DNA from: Muribaculaceae bacterium
GTDB taxonomy: Bacteria; Bacteroidota; Bacteroidia; Bacteroidales; Muribaculaceae
DNA length: 64,000 nt
NCBI GenBank assembly: GCA_029060725.1
Contig: JAIDTL010000035.1
Coordinates: forward strand, 31,633 to 95,632
Reading direction: 5' to 3'
Positions 1-8,368 of the stretch are shown here, piece after piece. The position numbers and the translations under genes are program-made. The notes under the pieces were generated by a model that saw nothing but the letters and a program-made list of their open reading frames with translations, searched no databases and was not told the DNA's origin. Every line of letters starts with the position of its first letter. The first letter of the stretch is position 1.

Positions 1-1
1 T

Positions 2-142
2 TATCATCAAACTGATAAGAAAAAGGGTTCAGCAACTGCTCTCAAAAATCAGATACTCGAACTCGAGCATACGCGTGAATGGCAGGCTGATCGTCTAAAA
101 AAAATGAGAAATACAATAATTACAGCTGAGCTTAACAAATAG
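2..142 (+). CDS. 3' end of an unidentified gene (partial)
   Basis: An open frame runs from the window edge to a TAG at 140-142 and gives 46 residues. The tail is charged and probably helical (it includes QILELEHTREWQADRLKKM), as in a coiled-coil or helical C-terminus. It is too short to place in a family. It was not in the supplied ORF track because it lacks a start. The 69 bases between it and the next gene hold no recognisable TAnnTTTG promoter, so it could be co-transcribed with the PHP phosphatase. Confidence 0.5.
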   Translation, partial: YHQTDKKKGSATALKNQILELEHTREWQADRLKKMRNTIITAELNK

Positions 143-211
143 TATTCTCCATCATATTTTTACAATTAAAAATTCATTACACCCTAAATCTCATTAGCCA
201 CTCTATCAAAT

Positions 212-1033
212 ATGGAGAATTACCACAGTCATACAGAGTTTTGTGATGCAAGGGCAAGTATGGCAGAAATAGCTGAATCTGCATATAAAGCAGGCTTTAA
301 AGTATGGGGAATTTCACCTCATAGTCCTATCTGTTGCCCATCCGGTGCTAATATGAAGTCGGAAGATATGGATGCTTTCTTATCAGAATCCAAAAGGCTT
401 AAGGGGGAATATGAAGGCAAGATGAAAGTCCTGACCGGAATGGAGATCGATTATATATCGGATACTTTCGGTCCAGATATGGAATATTTCAAATCGCTTC
501 CCCTCGATTATCGTATTGGTTCAGTGCATTTCGTTCGTACTAAAGATGGCAAACCGGTCGACGTCGATGGTCCGGCGGAAAGATTCCTGAAATATCTTGA
601 TTCTGAATATGATGGCGACTTGATTTACGTAGCCGAGACATATTTTGCTATGGAATTGGAGATGCTTGAGAAAGGTGGCTTTGACATCATCGGGCATCTT
701 GATAAGATAGGCGACAACGGCTCGCATGCTTGGAGTGAGCTCGAAGACCAAGTGTGGTATGCAGATTTAGTAGAAAAGGTTATAAAAAAGGCTGTTGAAA
801 AAGATATAATAATTGAAATAAATACTAAGAAATTCGAAACAAGCGGACGATTCTTCCCTGCCGAAAGATGGTGGCCACTTCTTAAGAAGTATGACGCAAA
901 ACTCGTATTAAGCACAGACGCCCATTATCCAGGCAAAGTAGCTTCCGGGTATAACGAAGCCTTCGACCGTCTCCGATCGAAGGGCATGCTTTCCCAACTT
1001 AAGATTATGACCAATTTCTTGGCAGAACGTTAA
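212..1033 (+). CDS. PHP-domain histidinol-phosphatase-like hydrolase
   Basis: A 273-residue PHP-superfamily phosphoesterase of the HisK/HisJ type. It would dephosphorylate histidinol phosphate to histidinol, the penultimate histidine step, using a metal cluster. The metal-binding motifs are visible: N-terminal YHSHTEFCD (residues 4-12), SPHSP near 36, the Glu in GMEIDY, SVHFV, GHLDKIG and the C-terminal STDAHYPG. Length is normal for the family. No other his genes are in the window, so the substrate rests on family similarity; other PHP phosphatases are possible. Its stop codon overlaps the stop of prfC on the opposite strand (shared TTAA). Confidence 0.85.
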   Translation: MENYHSHTEFCDARASMAEIAESAYKAGFKVWGISPHSPICCPSGANMKSEDMDAFLSESKRLKGEYEGKMKVLTGMEIDYISDTFGPDMEYFKSLPLDYRIGSVHFVRTKDGKPVDVDGPAERFLKYLDSEYDGDLIYVAETYFAMELEMLEKGGFDIIGHLDKIGDNGSHAWSELEDQVWYADLVEKVIKKAVEKDIIIEINTKKFETSGRFFPAERWWPLLKKYDAKLVLSTDAHYPGKVASGYNEAFDRLRSKGMLSQLKIMTNFLAER

Positions 1034-2613
1034 AATTCGGAGCTGAAATGGAATCTGATTTTGGGGAAGTCAGATTGAGCCATTTGTAAGACATAGTTGC
1101 TGTCGGCCAAGAAGACGTCGCGACCGTCTTTGTCTTTTGCCATAAATTGGTATTTACGCTTTTTGAAGGCGTTTAGCTCTTCTTGGTCGTCGCTTTCAAT
1201 CCAACATGCTTTGTATAAGCTAATGGGTTCCCAACGGCATTGAGCTCCGTATTCATGTAGCAGACGGTATTGGATCACTTCAAACTGAAGTTGACCGACA
1301 GTTCCAATAATCTTGCGACCATTGAACTGATTTGTAAACATCTGAGCTACACCTTCATCCATCAGCTGGTTGATACCCTTGTCAAGCTGTTTTGCCTTCA
1401 TTGGATCGGCATTTTCAAGATACTTGAACATTTCAGGTGAGAAGGATGGGAGTCCCTTGAAATGTAGATTTTCGCCTGATGTCAATGTGTCGCCTATCTT
1501 AAAGTTGCCTGTATCCGGAATACCTACAATGTCTCCGGGAAATGCTTCATCTACAATATTTTTCTTCTGAGCCATGAAGGCAGTAGGAGCAGCAAACTTC
1601 ATCATCTTGTTGTGGCGCACATGCTTGTAGTTGACATTGCGTTCAAACTTTCCACTACATATCTTGACAAAAGCAATGCAGCTGCGGTGATTGGGATCCA
1701 TATTGGCATGAATCTTAAAGACAAAGCCTGTGAATCCTTCTTCTTTGGGATCGACTGTTCGTTCTTCTGCATCTATTGGAAGAGGGGCTGGAGCTATTTC
1801 GCAAAAACAGTCAAGAAGTTCTTTCACACCAAATGTATTGAGTGCAGAACCAAAAAATACAGGTGCGACTTCACCACGCAGATATGCCTCTTTGTCAAAT
1901 TCAGGATATACACCCTCTATGAGTTCAAGATCTTCTCGAAGCTTTTCTGCATCGGCTTTTCCTACGAGTTCATCTACTATCGGAGAGTTTACATCTTCAA
2001 TTTCAACGCGTTCGCTAATAGTCTGTTTTGATGGAGTGAAAAGATCGAGACCATGCTCGTAGATATTATAGACACCCTTGAATTTCTCACCAATGTTAAT
2101 AGGCCATGAAAGAGGACGGACAGAAATCTTTAGCTCCTGTTCAAGTTCGTCGAGAATGTCAAAAGGATCACGTCCTTCTCGGTCAAGTTTATTTACAAAA
2201 ATGATGACAGGAGTCTTGCGCATACGGCATACTTCCATCAGTCGCCTCGTCTGAGTTTCCACACCTTTGGCTACGTCGACTACAATAATAACTGAGTCAA
2301 CCGCTGTCAATGTGCGGAAAGTGTCTTCTGCAAAGTCTTGGTGGCCCGGGGTGTCAAGGATATTGATTTTATAATCCTTGTAATTAAAACCCATTACCGA
2401 GGTAGCAACCGATATACCACGCTGCTTCTCGATTTCCATCCAGTCTGACGTTGCTGTCTTTTTTATCTTGTTGCTTTTTACTGCGCCTGCGACATGAATT
2501 GCTCCACCGAAAAGAAGAAGTTTTTCGGTGAGGGTGGTTTTGCCGGCATCAGGGTGTGAAATGATCGCGAAAGTGCGACGGCGTGCTATTTCTTTATTTA
2601 GTTCTTCAGACAT
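1030..2613 (-). CDS. prfC: Peptide chain release factor 3
   Basis: RF3 is the translational GTPase that recycles RF1/RF2 from the ribosome after peptide release. At 527 residues it has the usual length. The G-motifs are clear: P-loop [13 protein letters not shown] near residues 20-32, switch [14 protein letters not shown], and [10 protein letters not shown]. The RF3-specific C-terminal domain follows ([12 protein letters not shown]). It lies 3 bases downstream of the DUF4924 gene and is probably transcribed from that gene's promoter. It converges on the PHP phosphatase with overlapping stops and no intervening terminator hairpin, so the two transcripts probably overlap at their 3' ends. Confidence 0.97.
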   Translation of the reverse strand: MSEELNKEIARRRTFAIISHPDAGKTTLTEKLLLFGGAIHVAGAVKSNKIKKTATSDWMEIEKQRGISVATSVMGFNYKDYKINILDTPGHQDFAEDTFRTLTAVDSVIIVVDVAKGVETQTRRLMEVCRMRKTPVIIFVNKLDREGRDPFDILDELEQELKISVRPLSWPINIGEKFKGVYNIYEHGLDLFTPSKQTISERVEIEDVNSPIVDELVGKADAEKLREDLELIEGVYPEFDKEAYLRGEVAPVFFGSALNTFGVKELLDCFCEIAPAPLPIDAEERTVDPKEEGFTGFVFKIHANMDPNHRSCIAFVKICSGKFERNVNYKHVRHNKMMKFAAPTAFMAQKKNIVDEAFPGDIVGIPDTGNFKIGDTLTSGENLHFKGLPSFSPEMFKYLENADPMKAKQLDKGINQLMDEGVAQMFTNQFNGRKIIGTVGQLQFEVIQYRLLHEYGAQCRWEPISLYKACWIESDDQEELNAFKKRKYQFMAKDKDGRDVFLADSNYVLQMAQSDFPKIRFHFSSEF

Positions 2614-2616
2614 GGC

Positions 2617-3165
2617 TTATTCAAGATCAAGCTCGTTGTTGTAGTCTTTTTTATAATATTGGGCGAGAGTTCCGAGGAAATGAGAAATATCATTGGCTGC
2701 TTGGAGCGTTTCATTTGAAATTTCTTTACCTTGAATTTTCAGCATAAGTATGCCGTAAAGAAAATTGAACAGTGTCTCCATTTCACCTGCCTTGTTTTCA
2801 CCTGCTCTTGCACGGAGTTCTACGATCAGTGGTAACACCTTATAATATTCAGAAGCATATTTAGCATATTTCGGATCTTTTACAAGGCGTGCATTGAGGT
2901 CGTCAAGGGCTATTATGACATTTTTGTTGATCTGAAGGTGACCTTTCTCTACAACTCCTTCTCTGCGCATCATATCAATGAGGGATTCATACCATTCAGT
3001 CATCTCCTTGCGTTGCTCTTCTGAGAGATCTTCGTGCTTATTCACTATATTTTCTTCTATGCGGTCAAGGTCAAGGCCAAAAGCCCTGATCAGATCTTCG
3101 ATCTGCCACATATAGAGCAGATATTCCGCAATATTTTCTCTTTTTTTCTGTGAAGCTGTAATCAT
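2617..3165 (-). CDS. DUF4924 family protein
   Basis: A 182-residue, largely helical cytosolic protein. Its start (MITASQKKRENIAEYLLYMW) fits the DUF4924 family of Bacteroidetes, whose function is unknown. There is no signal peptide or membrane segment. It is the first gene of a two-gene unit with prfC (3-base gap). The best promoter ends only 4 bases before the ATG, so the message looks leaderless or nearly so. The ATG is kept because the residues right after it look like the normal family N-terminus. Confidence 0.8.
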   Translation of the reverse strand: MITASQKKRENIAEYLLYMWQIEDLIRAFGLDLDRIEENIVNKHEDLSEEQRKEMTEWYESLIDMMRREGVVEKGHLQINKNVIIALDDLNARLVKDPKYAKYASEYYKVLPLIVELRARAGENKAGEMETLFNFLYGILMLKIQGKEISNETLQAANDISHFLGTLAQYYKKDYNNELDLE

Positions 3166-3169
3166 AGTG

Positions 3170-3200
3170 CAAAATTACAAAAATTCAACTTATTGTGCAA
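3170..3200 (-). promoter_or_regulatory. Promoter of DUF4924-prfC
   Basis: On the minus strand TTG (3198-3200) lies 20 bases upstream of TAATTTTG (3170-3177), matching the Bacteroidetes sigma-ABfr consensus TTTG-N19/20-TAnnTTTG. The -7 box is followed by CACT and then the ATG, which puts the expected transcription start at or next to the start codon. Confidence 0.7.
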
Positions 3201-3314
3201 TTTTTAATGATAGATTTTAATTTTCTATTGTTATATAATTGTATACTATTCTGCAATTTTATTCAATATTATGCATATTGCTTTATAAATATTCACTTTT
3301 TGAAAACAGTCATT

Positions 3315-4676
3315 ATGGATTCGAAGAAATTTCTTCTGCAAGAAAAAGATATACCGACTGCATGGTATAATATCGTTGCAGATATGCCGATAAAGCCGCA
3401 GCCAATGATCAATCCGGCTACCGGCGAGCCTCTAAAAGCTGAAGACTTGATGCCACTTTTCTCAAAAGAGGCTTCTCTTCAAGAGATGAACTCAACCGAT
3501 AGGTTTATTGAGATTCCTGAAGAGGTGAGAGAAATGTATAAGATCTATCGTCCTACGCCACTCGTTAGGGCAAGGGGGCTTGAAAAAGCACTTAACACAA
3601 AAGCACATATTTATTTTAAGAATGAAAGTGTAAGTCCTGTAGGAAGCCACAAGCTTAATTCTGCCATTCCTCAGGCATATTTCTGCAAAAGGGAGGGGGT
3701 TACGAATATCACAACAGAGACCGGTGCAGGACAATGGGGAGCAGCACTATCCCTTGCAGCTAAACATTTTGGTCTTAATCTTGCTGTGTATATGGTAAAG
3801 GTGTCTTTCAATCAGAAACCATATCGCAGATCTATTATGCAGACTTATGGAGCCGAAGTGATAGCCTCGCCATCTATGTCTACTAAAGCCGGACGCAAGA
3901 TAATAACTGAAAATCCGACATATCAAGGTTCACTGGGAACTGCAATCTCTGAGGCTGTTGAACTCGCAATGTCAACAGAAAACTGTAAGTATGTACTTGG
4001 ATCTGTATTAAACCATGTGGCACTGCATCAGACCGTAATTGGTCTTGAGGCTGAAAAACAGATGGAGATGGCAGGGGAGTACCCCGATGTTGTGATTGGA
4101 TGCTTTGGTGGTGGAAGTAATTTCTCAGGCATTTCATTCCCATTCATGCGCCATAATTTCAGTGGAGAGCGTAATACCCGTTTTATTGCGGCAGAACCGG
4201 AGTCTTGTCCGAAACTGACACGCGGAAAACTACGCTATGATTTTGGTGATGAGGCAGGATATACCCCAATGATTCCTATGTATACTCTCGGTCATGATTT
4301 TGCACCTGCCAATATTCATGCCGGAGGTCTCCGCTATCATGGAGCCGGCTCTGTGGTAAGCCAGCTTAAGAGTCAGGACCTTATCGAGGCTGTAGATATA
4401 CATCAACTTGAGACATTTGCAGCAGCAACACTGTTTGCTCAGACTGAGGGAATCATTCCTGCTCCTGAAAGTTCTCATGCAATTGCAGCTGCTATCCGTG
4501 AGGCTAAAAAAGCAAATGAAGAAGGTACAGCACCTGTGATTCTCTTCAATTTATCAGGACATGGACTTATTGATATGGCAGCCTACGATAGCTATATCTC
4601 AGGCGATCTCACTAATTATCACGTATCAGATGAAATGATTGAAAAGAACACTCAAAATCTGAAAAAAGTGAAATAA
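3315..4676 (+). CDS. trpB: Tryptophan synthase beta chain, TrpB2 type
   Basis: A PLP enzyme that condenses indole with serine to form tryptophan. At 453 residues it is the longer TrpB2-type paralogue and not the roughly 400-residue TrpB1 that pairs with TrpA. The PLP-lysine segment reads SPVGSHKLNSA, followed by ETGAGQWG and the glycine-rich phosphate loop CFGGGSNFSG. The ORF could be extended to 3195, but the added residues are AT-rich hydrophobic nonsense, and MDSKKFLLQEKDIP is the natural N-terminus. No trpA or other trp genes are nearby, so indole salvage is a possible role (inference). The upstream region lacks a clean TAnnTTTG box. Confidence 0.93.
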   Translation: MDSKKFLLQEKDIPTAWYNIVADMPIKPQPMINPATGEPLKAEDLMPLFSKEASLQEMNSTDRFIEIPEEVREMYKIYRPTPLVRARGLEKALNTKAHIYFKNESVSPVGSHKLNSAIPQAYFCKREGVTNITTETGAGQWGAALSLAAKHFGLNLAVYMVKVSFNQKPYRRSIMQTYGAEVIASPSMSTKAGRKIITENPTYQGSLGTAISEAVELAMSTENCKYVLGSVLNHVALHQTVIGLEAEKQMEMAGEYPDVVIGCFGGGSNFSGISFPFMRHNFSGERNTRFIAAEPESCPKLTRGKLRYDFGDEAGYTPMIPMYTLGHDFAPANIHAGGLRYHGAGSVVSQLKSQDLIEAVDIHQLETFAAATLFAQTEGIIPAPESSHAIAAAIREAKKANEEGTAPVILFNLSGHGLIDMAAYDSYISGDLTNYHVSDEMIEKNTQNLKKVK

Positions 4677-4703
4677 AGAAAGAGGTATCCAACGACTTGG
4701 TAG

Positions 4704-4724
4704 GGACGCACGGCTCGTGCGTCC
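4704..4724 (+). terminator. REP-like hairpin 1, likely trpB2 terminator
   Basis: GGACGCACG-gct-CGTGCGTCC forms a 9-bp perfect GC-rich stem followed by TTTAATTTT. It sits 27 bases after the trpB2 stop. It shares its sequence with the second hairpin 30 bases on, so this may be a REP-type palindrome that also serves as a terminator. Confidence 0.75.
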
Positions 4725-4752
4725 TTTAATTTTGAATAATTAGAGCATAAAA

Positions 4753-4777
4753 AAGGACACACGATTCGTGCGTCCTT
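4753..4777 (-). terminator. REP-like hairpin 2, likely serA terminator
   Basis: AAGGACACACG-att-CGTGCGTCCTT is an 11-bp stem with one A-C mismatch on the plus strand. On the minus strand the mismatch becomes a G-U wobble and the stem runs into TTTTTTATG, so it fits a rho-independent terminator for serA. It is a near copy of hairpin 1. Confidence 0.75.
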
Positions 4778-4801
4778 ATAATGTTATTGGGTAAAATAAC
4801 G

Positions 4802-5719
4802 TTATTTGTTAACTTGGTATTTGTTCCACCCATCTTTGAGATAGGCGAGGACTTGCTCAGCAGCGGCAACACCGGCGTTGAAATTGGCTTCTGCAGTTTG
4901 AGCTCCCATTTTCTTTGGAGTGAAGAATACGCGGGCTCCAAATTTCTTTTCAAATTCTTCAGCTGCATCAGGCTTGATATCGCTGACATAGCGAAGATCA
5001 GGACGTTCTTCAAGAGCCTTGATCAGACCCTCTTCATCTATTACTTCCTTACGTGCTGTATTGACAAGGACACCACCTTTAGGCATTTTCATCACGAGAT
5101 CATAACCTATACTTTTCTTTGTCTCTGCAGTAGCGGGAATATGTAGCGATACAAAATCATTTTCCGAGAATAGAGCATCTACGTCATGCACCGGACGAAC
5201 ACCTTCAGCTTCCATGACTGCATCATCAACAAATTTGTCGAGAGCGGAGATCTTCATACCGAATCCTTTGGCAATTCTTGCAACGTTTCTGCCTACTTGA
5301 CCGAAAGCATAAATACCAAGGTTTTTATCTTTCAATTCAGAACCGGATTTGCCATTATATTGGTTGCGGCACATCATAACTACCATTCCGAATACGAGTT
5401 CTGCAACGGCATTAGAGTTCTGTCCGGGAGTGTTCATGACGCAAATGCCATGTTTTGTAGCAGCTTCGAGGTCTATATTGTCATAGCCAGCGCCGGCTCT
5501 TACGATGACTTTCAGTTTTGGAGCAGCCTCCATAACTTCATCATCTACTTTGTCGCTTCTGACGATAAGACCTTCTACATCCTTTACCGCTTCAATGAGA
5601 TCTTCGCGTGTTCCCATCTCGACGAGTTTCAGTTCATTGCCACTTGCATTGACGGTATTGGCGATAGCCTTAACCGCATCTTTTGCAAAGGGCTTTTCAG
5701 TGAAAACTAATACTTTCAT
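4802..5719 (-). CDS. serA: D-3-phosphoglycerate dehydrogenase (short, Lys-type)
   Basis: Catalyses the first step of phosphoserine synthesis, 3-phosphoglycerate to 3-phosphohydroxypyruvate with NAD+. At 305 residues it is the short form with only substrate- and cofactor-binding domains and no ACT regulatory domain, so serine feedback through ACT is not expected. The nucleotide-binding stretch is YAFGQVGRNVARI; VLVNTARKEVIDE carries the active-site Arg. The usual catalytic His in 'PHxGAxT' is replaced by Lys (TPKKMGAQT, about residue 267), as in the type IIIK enzymes known from Bacteroidetes and Entamoeba. It lies 21 bases downstream of serC in the same operon. Confidence 0.93.
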   Translation of the reverse strand: MKVLVFTEKPFAKDAVKAIANTVNASGNELKLVEMGTREDLIEAVKDVEGLIVRSDKVDDEVMEAAPKLKVIVRAGAGYDNIDLEAATKHGICVMNTPGQNSNAVAELVFGMVVMMCRNQYNGKSGSELKDKNLGIYAFGQVGRNVARIAKGFGMKISALDKFVDDAVMEAEGVRPVHDVDALFSENDFVSLHIPATAETKKSIGYDLVMKMPKGGVLVNTARKEVIDEEGLIKALEERPDLRYVSDIKPDAAEEFEKKFGARVFFTPKKMGAQTAEANFNAGVAAAEQVLAYLKDGWNKYQVNK

Positions 5720-5740
5720 AGTAGTGAAAAGAGATTTTTA

Positions 5741-6811
5741 TTAATGAAGGGATTCGAACTCATGCATGCATTCGATAAGAGCATCTACAGATTCCATTGG
5801 CAGAGCGTTGTAGAGGGAAGCGCGGAAGCCGCCTACGTCGCGATGGCCCTTGATGCCCATCATGCCTTTGGAAGTAGCGAAGTCAATGAATTCTTTTTCG
5901 AGTTCTGCATATTCAGGCTTCATTACGAAGCAAACATTCATGATAGAACGTGATGCCTTATCTTGCACTGTAGCCACAAACATCTTGCTTGAGTCGATAG
6001 CCTCATACAGTTTCTCTGCCTTTGCGATATCCATCTTCTCGATTTCTCTAATACCACCTAAGCTCTTGTAGTATTTAAGAGTCTGGAGTGCGGCGAAGAT
6101 AGGAAGCACAGGAGGCGTATTGAACATAGAGCCCTTGTCAACGTGTGTCTTATATTTAAGCATCGTTGGGATTACGCGACTTACTTTGTCGAGAGCAGCA
6201 TCTTTAATAATGCAGATAGTCACTCCAGAAGGTGCGAGATTCTTTTGAGCGCCGGCGTAAATGAGATCGTATTTGCTTACGTCGACAGGACGAGAGAAAA
6301 TATCAGAACTCATGTCGCATATCATTGGAACGGAAACTTCAGGATCTTTGCGGATTTCAGTTCCGTAGATAGTATTGTTGGATGTATAGTGGAAATAGTC
6401 GACGTCTGAAGGAACTGTCCAACCGGTTGGAATCACAGTATATTTGGAATCTTTTCCGGAAGCAACCACATCTACTTCGCCAAAGAGTTTTGCCTCCTTG
6501 ATTGCTTTTGAAGCCCAAACTCCGGTGTCAAGATATGCAGCTTTTGTGTTGAGGAAGTTCATTGGAGCCATTGCAAACTGAAGGCTTGCACCGCCACCGA
6601 GGAAGAGTACACTATATCCTTCTGGCACTTCGAGGAGCTCTTTTACCAGAGCTACCGCCTCGTCAACGACTGCTTGGAATTGTTTGCTACGGTGAGAGAT
6701 CTCGAGGATTGAGAGACCCATGTCTGCAAAGTCAAGAATCGCGTCAGCAGTGTTCTTGATGGTGTACTGGCTCAATATTGATGGGCCGGCGTAGAAATTG
6801 TGTTTCTTCAT
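5741..6811 (-). CDS. serC: Phosphoserine aminotransferase
   Basis: A PLP-dependent transaminase converting 3-phosphohydroxypyruvate and glutamate to phosphoserine; it may also serve pyridoxal phosphate synthesis. The start [15 protein letters not shown] and the PLP-lysine segment [14 protein letters not shown] are diagnostic, and 356 residues is the normal length. It is first in the serC-serA operon and has a strong upstream promoter with a leader of about 60 bases. Confidence 0.96.
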   Translation of the reverse strand: MKKHNFYAGPSILSQYTIKNTADAILDFADMGLSILEISHRSKQFQAVVDEAVALVKELLEVPEGYSVLFLGGGASLQFAMAPMNFLNTKAAYLDTGVWASKAIKEAKLFGEVDVVASGKDSKYTVIPTGWTVPSDVDYFHYTSNNTIYGTEIRKDPEVSVPMICDMSSDIFSRPVDVSKYDLIYAGAQKNLAPSGVTICIIKDAALDKVSRVIPTMLKYKTHVDKGSMFNTPPVLPIFAALQTLKYYKSLGGIREIEKMDIAKAEKLYEAIDSSKMFVATVQDKASRSIMNVCFVMKPEYAELEKEFIDFATSKGMMGIKGHRDVGGFRASLYNALPMESVDALIECMHEFESLH

Positions 6812-6878
6812 CTTTATAGGTTTTAGATGTATATATGTTTACTAACTCTAAGAAAGAACATGTTGCAGTTCTATGATG

Positions 6879-6909
6879 CAAATTTAATAAATTAATATCA
6901 AAATGCCAA
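6879..6909 (-). promoter_or_regulatory. Promoter of serC-serA
   Basis: Minus-strand TTG (6907-6909), 20-base spacer, TAAATTTG (6879-6886). This matches the Bacteroidetes consensus exactly and lies 68 bases upstream of the serC ATG. Confidence 0.75.
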
Positions 6910-6968
6910 CTTTTAAGGTAAATTTTATGCTATGACCATGCATTATAATATATAATTGTCCGTTTCCC

Positions 6969-8354
6969 TCAGATGATTTGCTGTTTAAGCTTTTCCACAT
7001 ACTCATCTATGCGATGAAGTTCAGCCGGAATATCTATCTCTTGAGGGCAATGATGGACACACTTTCGGCATCCTATGCAGTGGCTCGCTTGCCGCAGCTT
7101 CGGGACTGACCTGTCATATCCTACGAGAAATGCACGGCGTGCTTCAGCATATTTAGGCGATTGCTTTGAAGTCGGGATATTATCTTCGTTGACACACTTA
7201 TTATAATGCAGTAGATTGGCAGGAATATCAATGCCATACGGACACGGCATGCAATATTTACAATCGTTGCAAGGCACCGTAGGATATTGTTTCATAATGT
7301 CTGCTGTCTCCTGAAGAAAAACCAAATCTTCTTCTGTAAGGGGATTGAGTGGACTATATGTATGGATATTATCTTCAAGATGCTCCATATAGGTCATACC
7401 ACTCAATACAGTTAATACGTCAGGGTGTGTACCCGCAAAACGAAATGCCCATGAAGCCACACTCTCCTCAGGATTGCGCTGCTTGAGTCTGTTGGCTATA
7501 TGATCCGGCACTTTTGAAAGTCTGCCTCCGAGCAGAGGCTCCATGATCACTGCAGGTATTTCTCGCTTTGCCAGCTCTTGATAGAGATAATTAGCATTAG
7601 TGCTTAATGGTTCTTCTTCAGCTGTATGTTTCCAATCCATATAGTTAAGCTGAATCTGAACGAAATCCCATTTATACTCATCATGCTTAGATAGAAGATA
7701 GTCGAATACTTCTATGTCTCCATGATAAGAGAATCCAAGATTTTTGATCCTTCCCGCTTCTCTCTCTTTCATGAGGAAATCAAGAATTCCATTGTCAAAG
7801 TATCTTTGATTTAAAGTTTCCAATCCTCCGCCTCCTACCGCGTGGAGAAGCATATAATCGATATAATCAGTTTGGAGTTCCTTCATCGAGTTCTTATACA
7901 TTTCGATGGAGGCTTCTCTTGATTGGGTTGCAGGGTTAAAGTTGGAGAGTTTTGTAGCTATATAATAGCTTTCGCGGGGATGACGGCTCAATGCGATTCC
8001 GGTTGCTTTTTCTGATTTCCCTTGGCAATATACAGGAGATGTATCGAAATAGTTTACGCCGTTTTCAAGAGCTGTGTCTACAAGACGGTTCACCATTTCC
8101 TGGTCTATCTCCTCTTCGCCTTCTGCTCCCCCTTCGACGGGCTTAGTTGGCCATCTCATACACCCATACCCTAAAATTGATACCTTTTCTCCGGTTTTGG
8201 GATTAGTACGATAGGTCATCTCTCCTTCCTTCAGATCAGGAGAAGCAGAAACCGCTTTAGTGGCATTTTTACATCCGGCTAAAGTAAGACTTGCAACGGA
8301 AGTGCCGATTCCGAGTCGCTTAAGGAAACCGCGACGGCTTATGTTATTATTCAT
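6969..8354 (-). CDS. Exported aldo/keto reductase with C-terminal 4Fe-4S ferredoxin domain
   Basis: 461 residues. The N-terminus has a twin-arginine motif (SRRGFLK, residues 5-11) followed by a lipobox-like LTLAGC, suggesting folded Tat export as a lipoprotein (inference). The body is an aldo/keto reductase barrel with the expected Asp and Tyr in YFDTSPVY, Lys in IATKLS and His in MLLHAVG. The C-terminus carries two ferredoxin-type Cys motifs, CNDCKYCMPCPYGIDIP and CIGCRKCVHHCPQEIDIP. It lies 14 bases downstream of the polyferredoxin gene, which may feed it electrons. The physiological substrate is unknown. Confidence 0.88.
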   Translation of the reverse strand: MNNNISRRGFLKRLGIGTSVASLTLAGCKNATKAVSASPDLKEGEMTYRTNPKTGEKVSILGYGCMRWPTKPVEGGAEGEEEIDQEMVNRLVDTALENGVNYFDTSPVYCQGKSEKATGIALSRHPRESYYIATKLSNFNPATQSREASIEMYKNSMKELQTDYIDYMLLHAVGGGGLETLNQRYFDNGILDFLMKEREAGRIKNLGFSYHGDIEVFDYLLSKHDEYKWDFVQIQLNYMDWKHTAEEEPLSTNANYLYQELAKREIPAVIMEPLLGGRLSKVPDHIANRLKQRNPEESVASWAFRFAGTHPDVLTVLSGMTYMEHLEDNIHTYSPLNPLTEEDLVFLQETADIMKQYPTVPCNDCKYCMPCPYGIDIPANLLHYNKCVNEDNIPTSKQSPKYAEARRAFLVGYDRSVPKLRQASHCIGCRKCVHHCPQEIDIPAELHRIDEYVEKLKQQII

Positions 8355-8368
8355 ATTTCTTATTTTGG

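Noticed and set aside
3195-3314. N-terminal extension of trpB2 in the ORF track
   Set aside because: The extra 40 residues are AT-rich and unlike the family; the ATG at 3315 gives the proper start.
4794-4807. Palindrome AAATAACGTTATTT over the serA stop codon
   Set aside because: A short AT-rich symmetric word of this kind is expected by chance; no partner copy or function seen.
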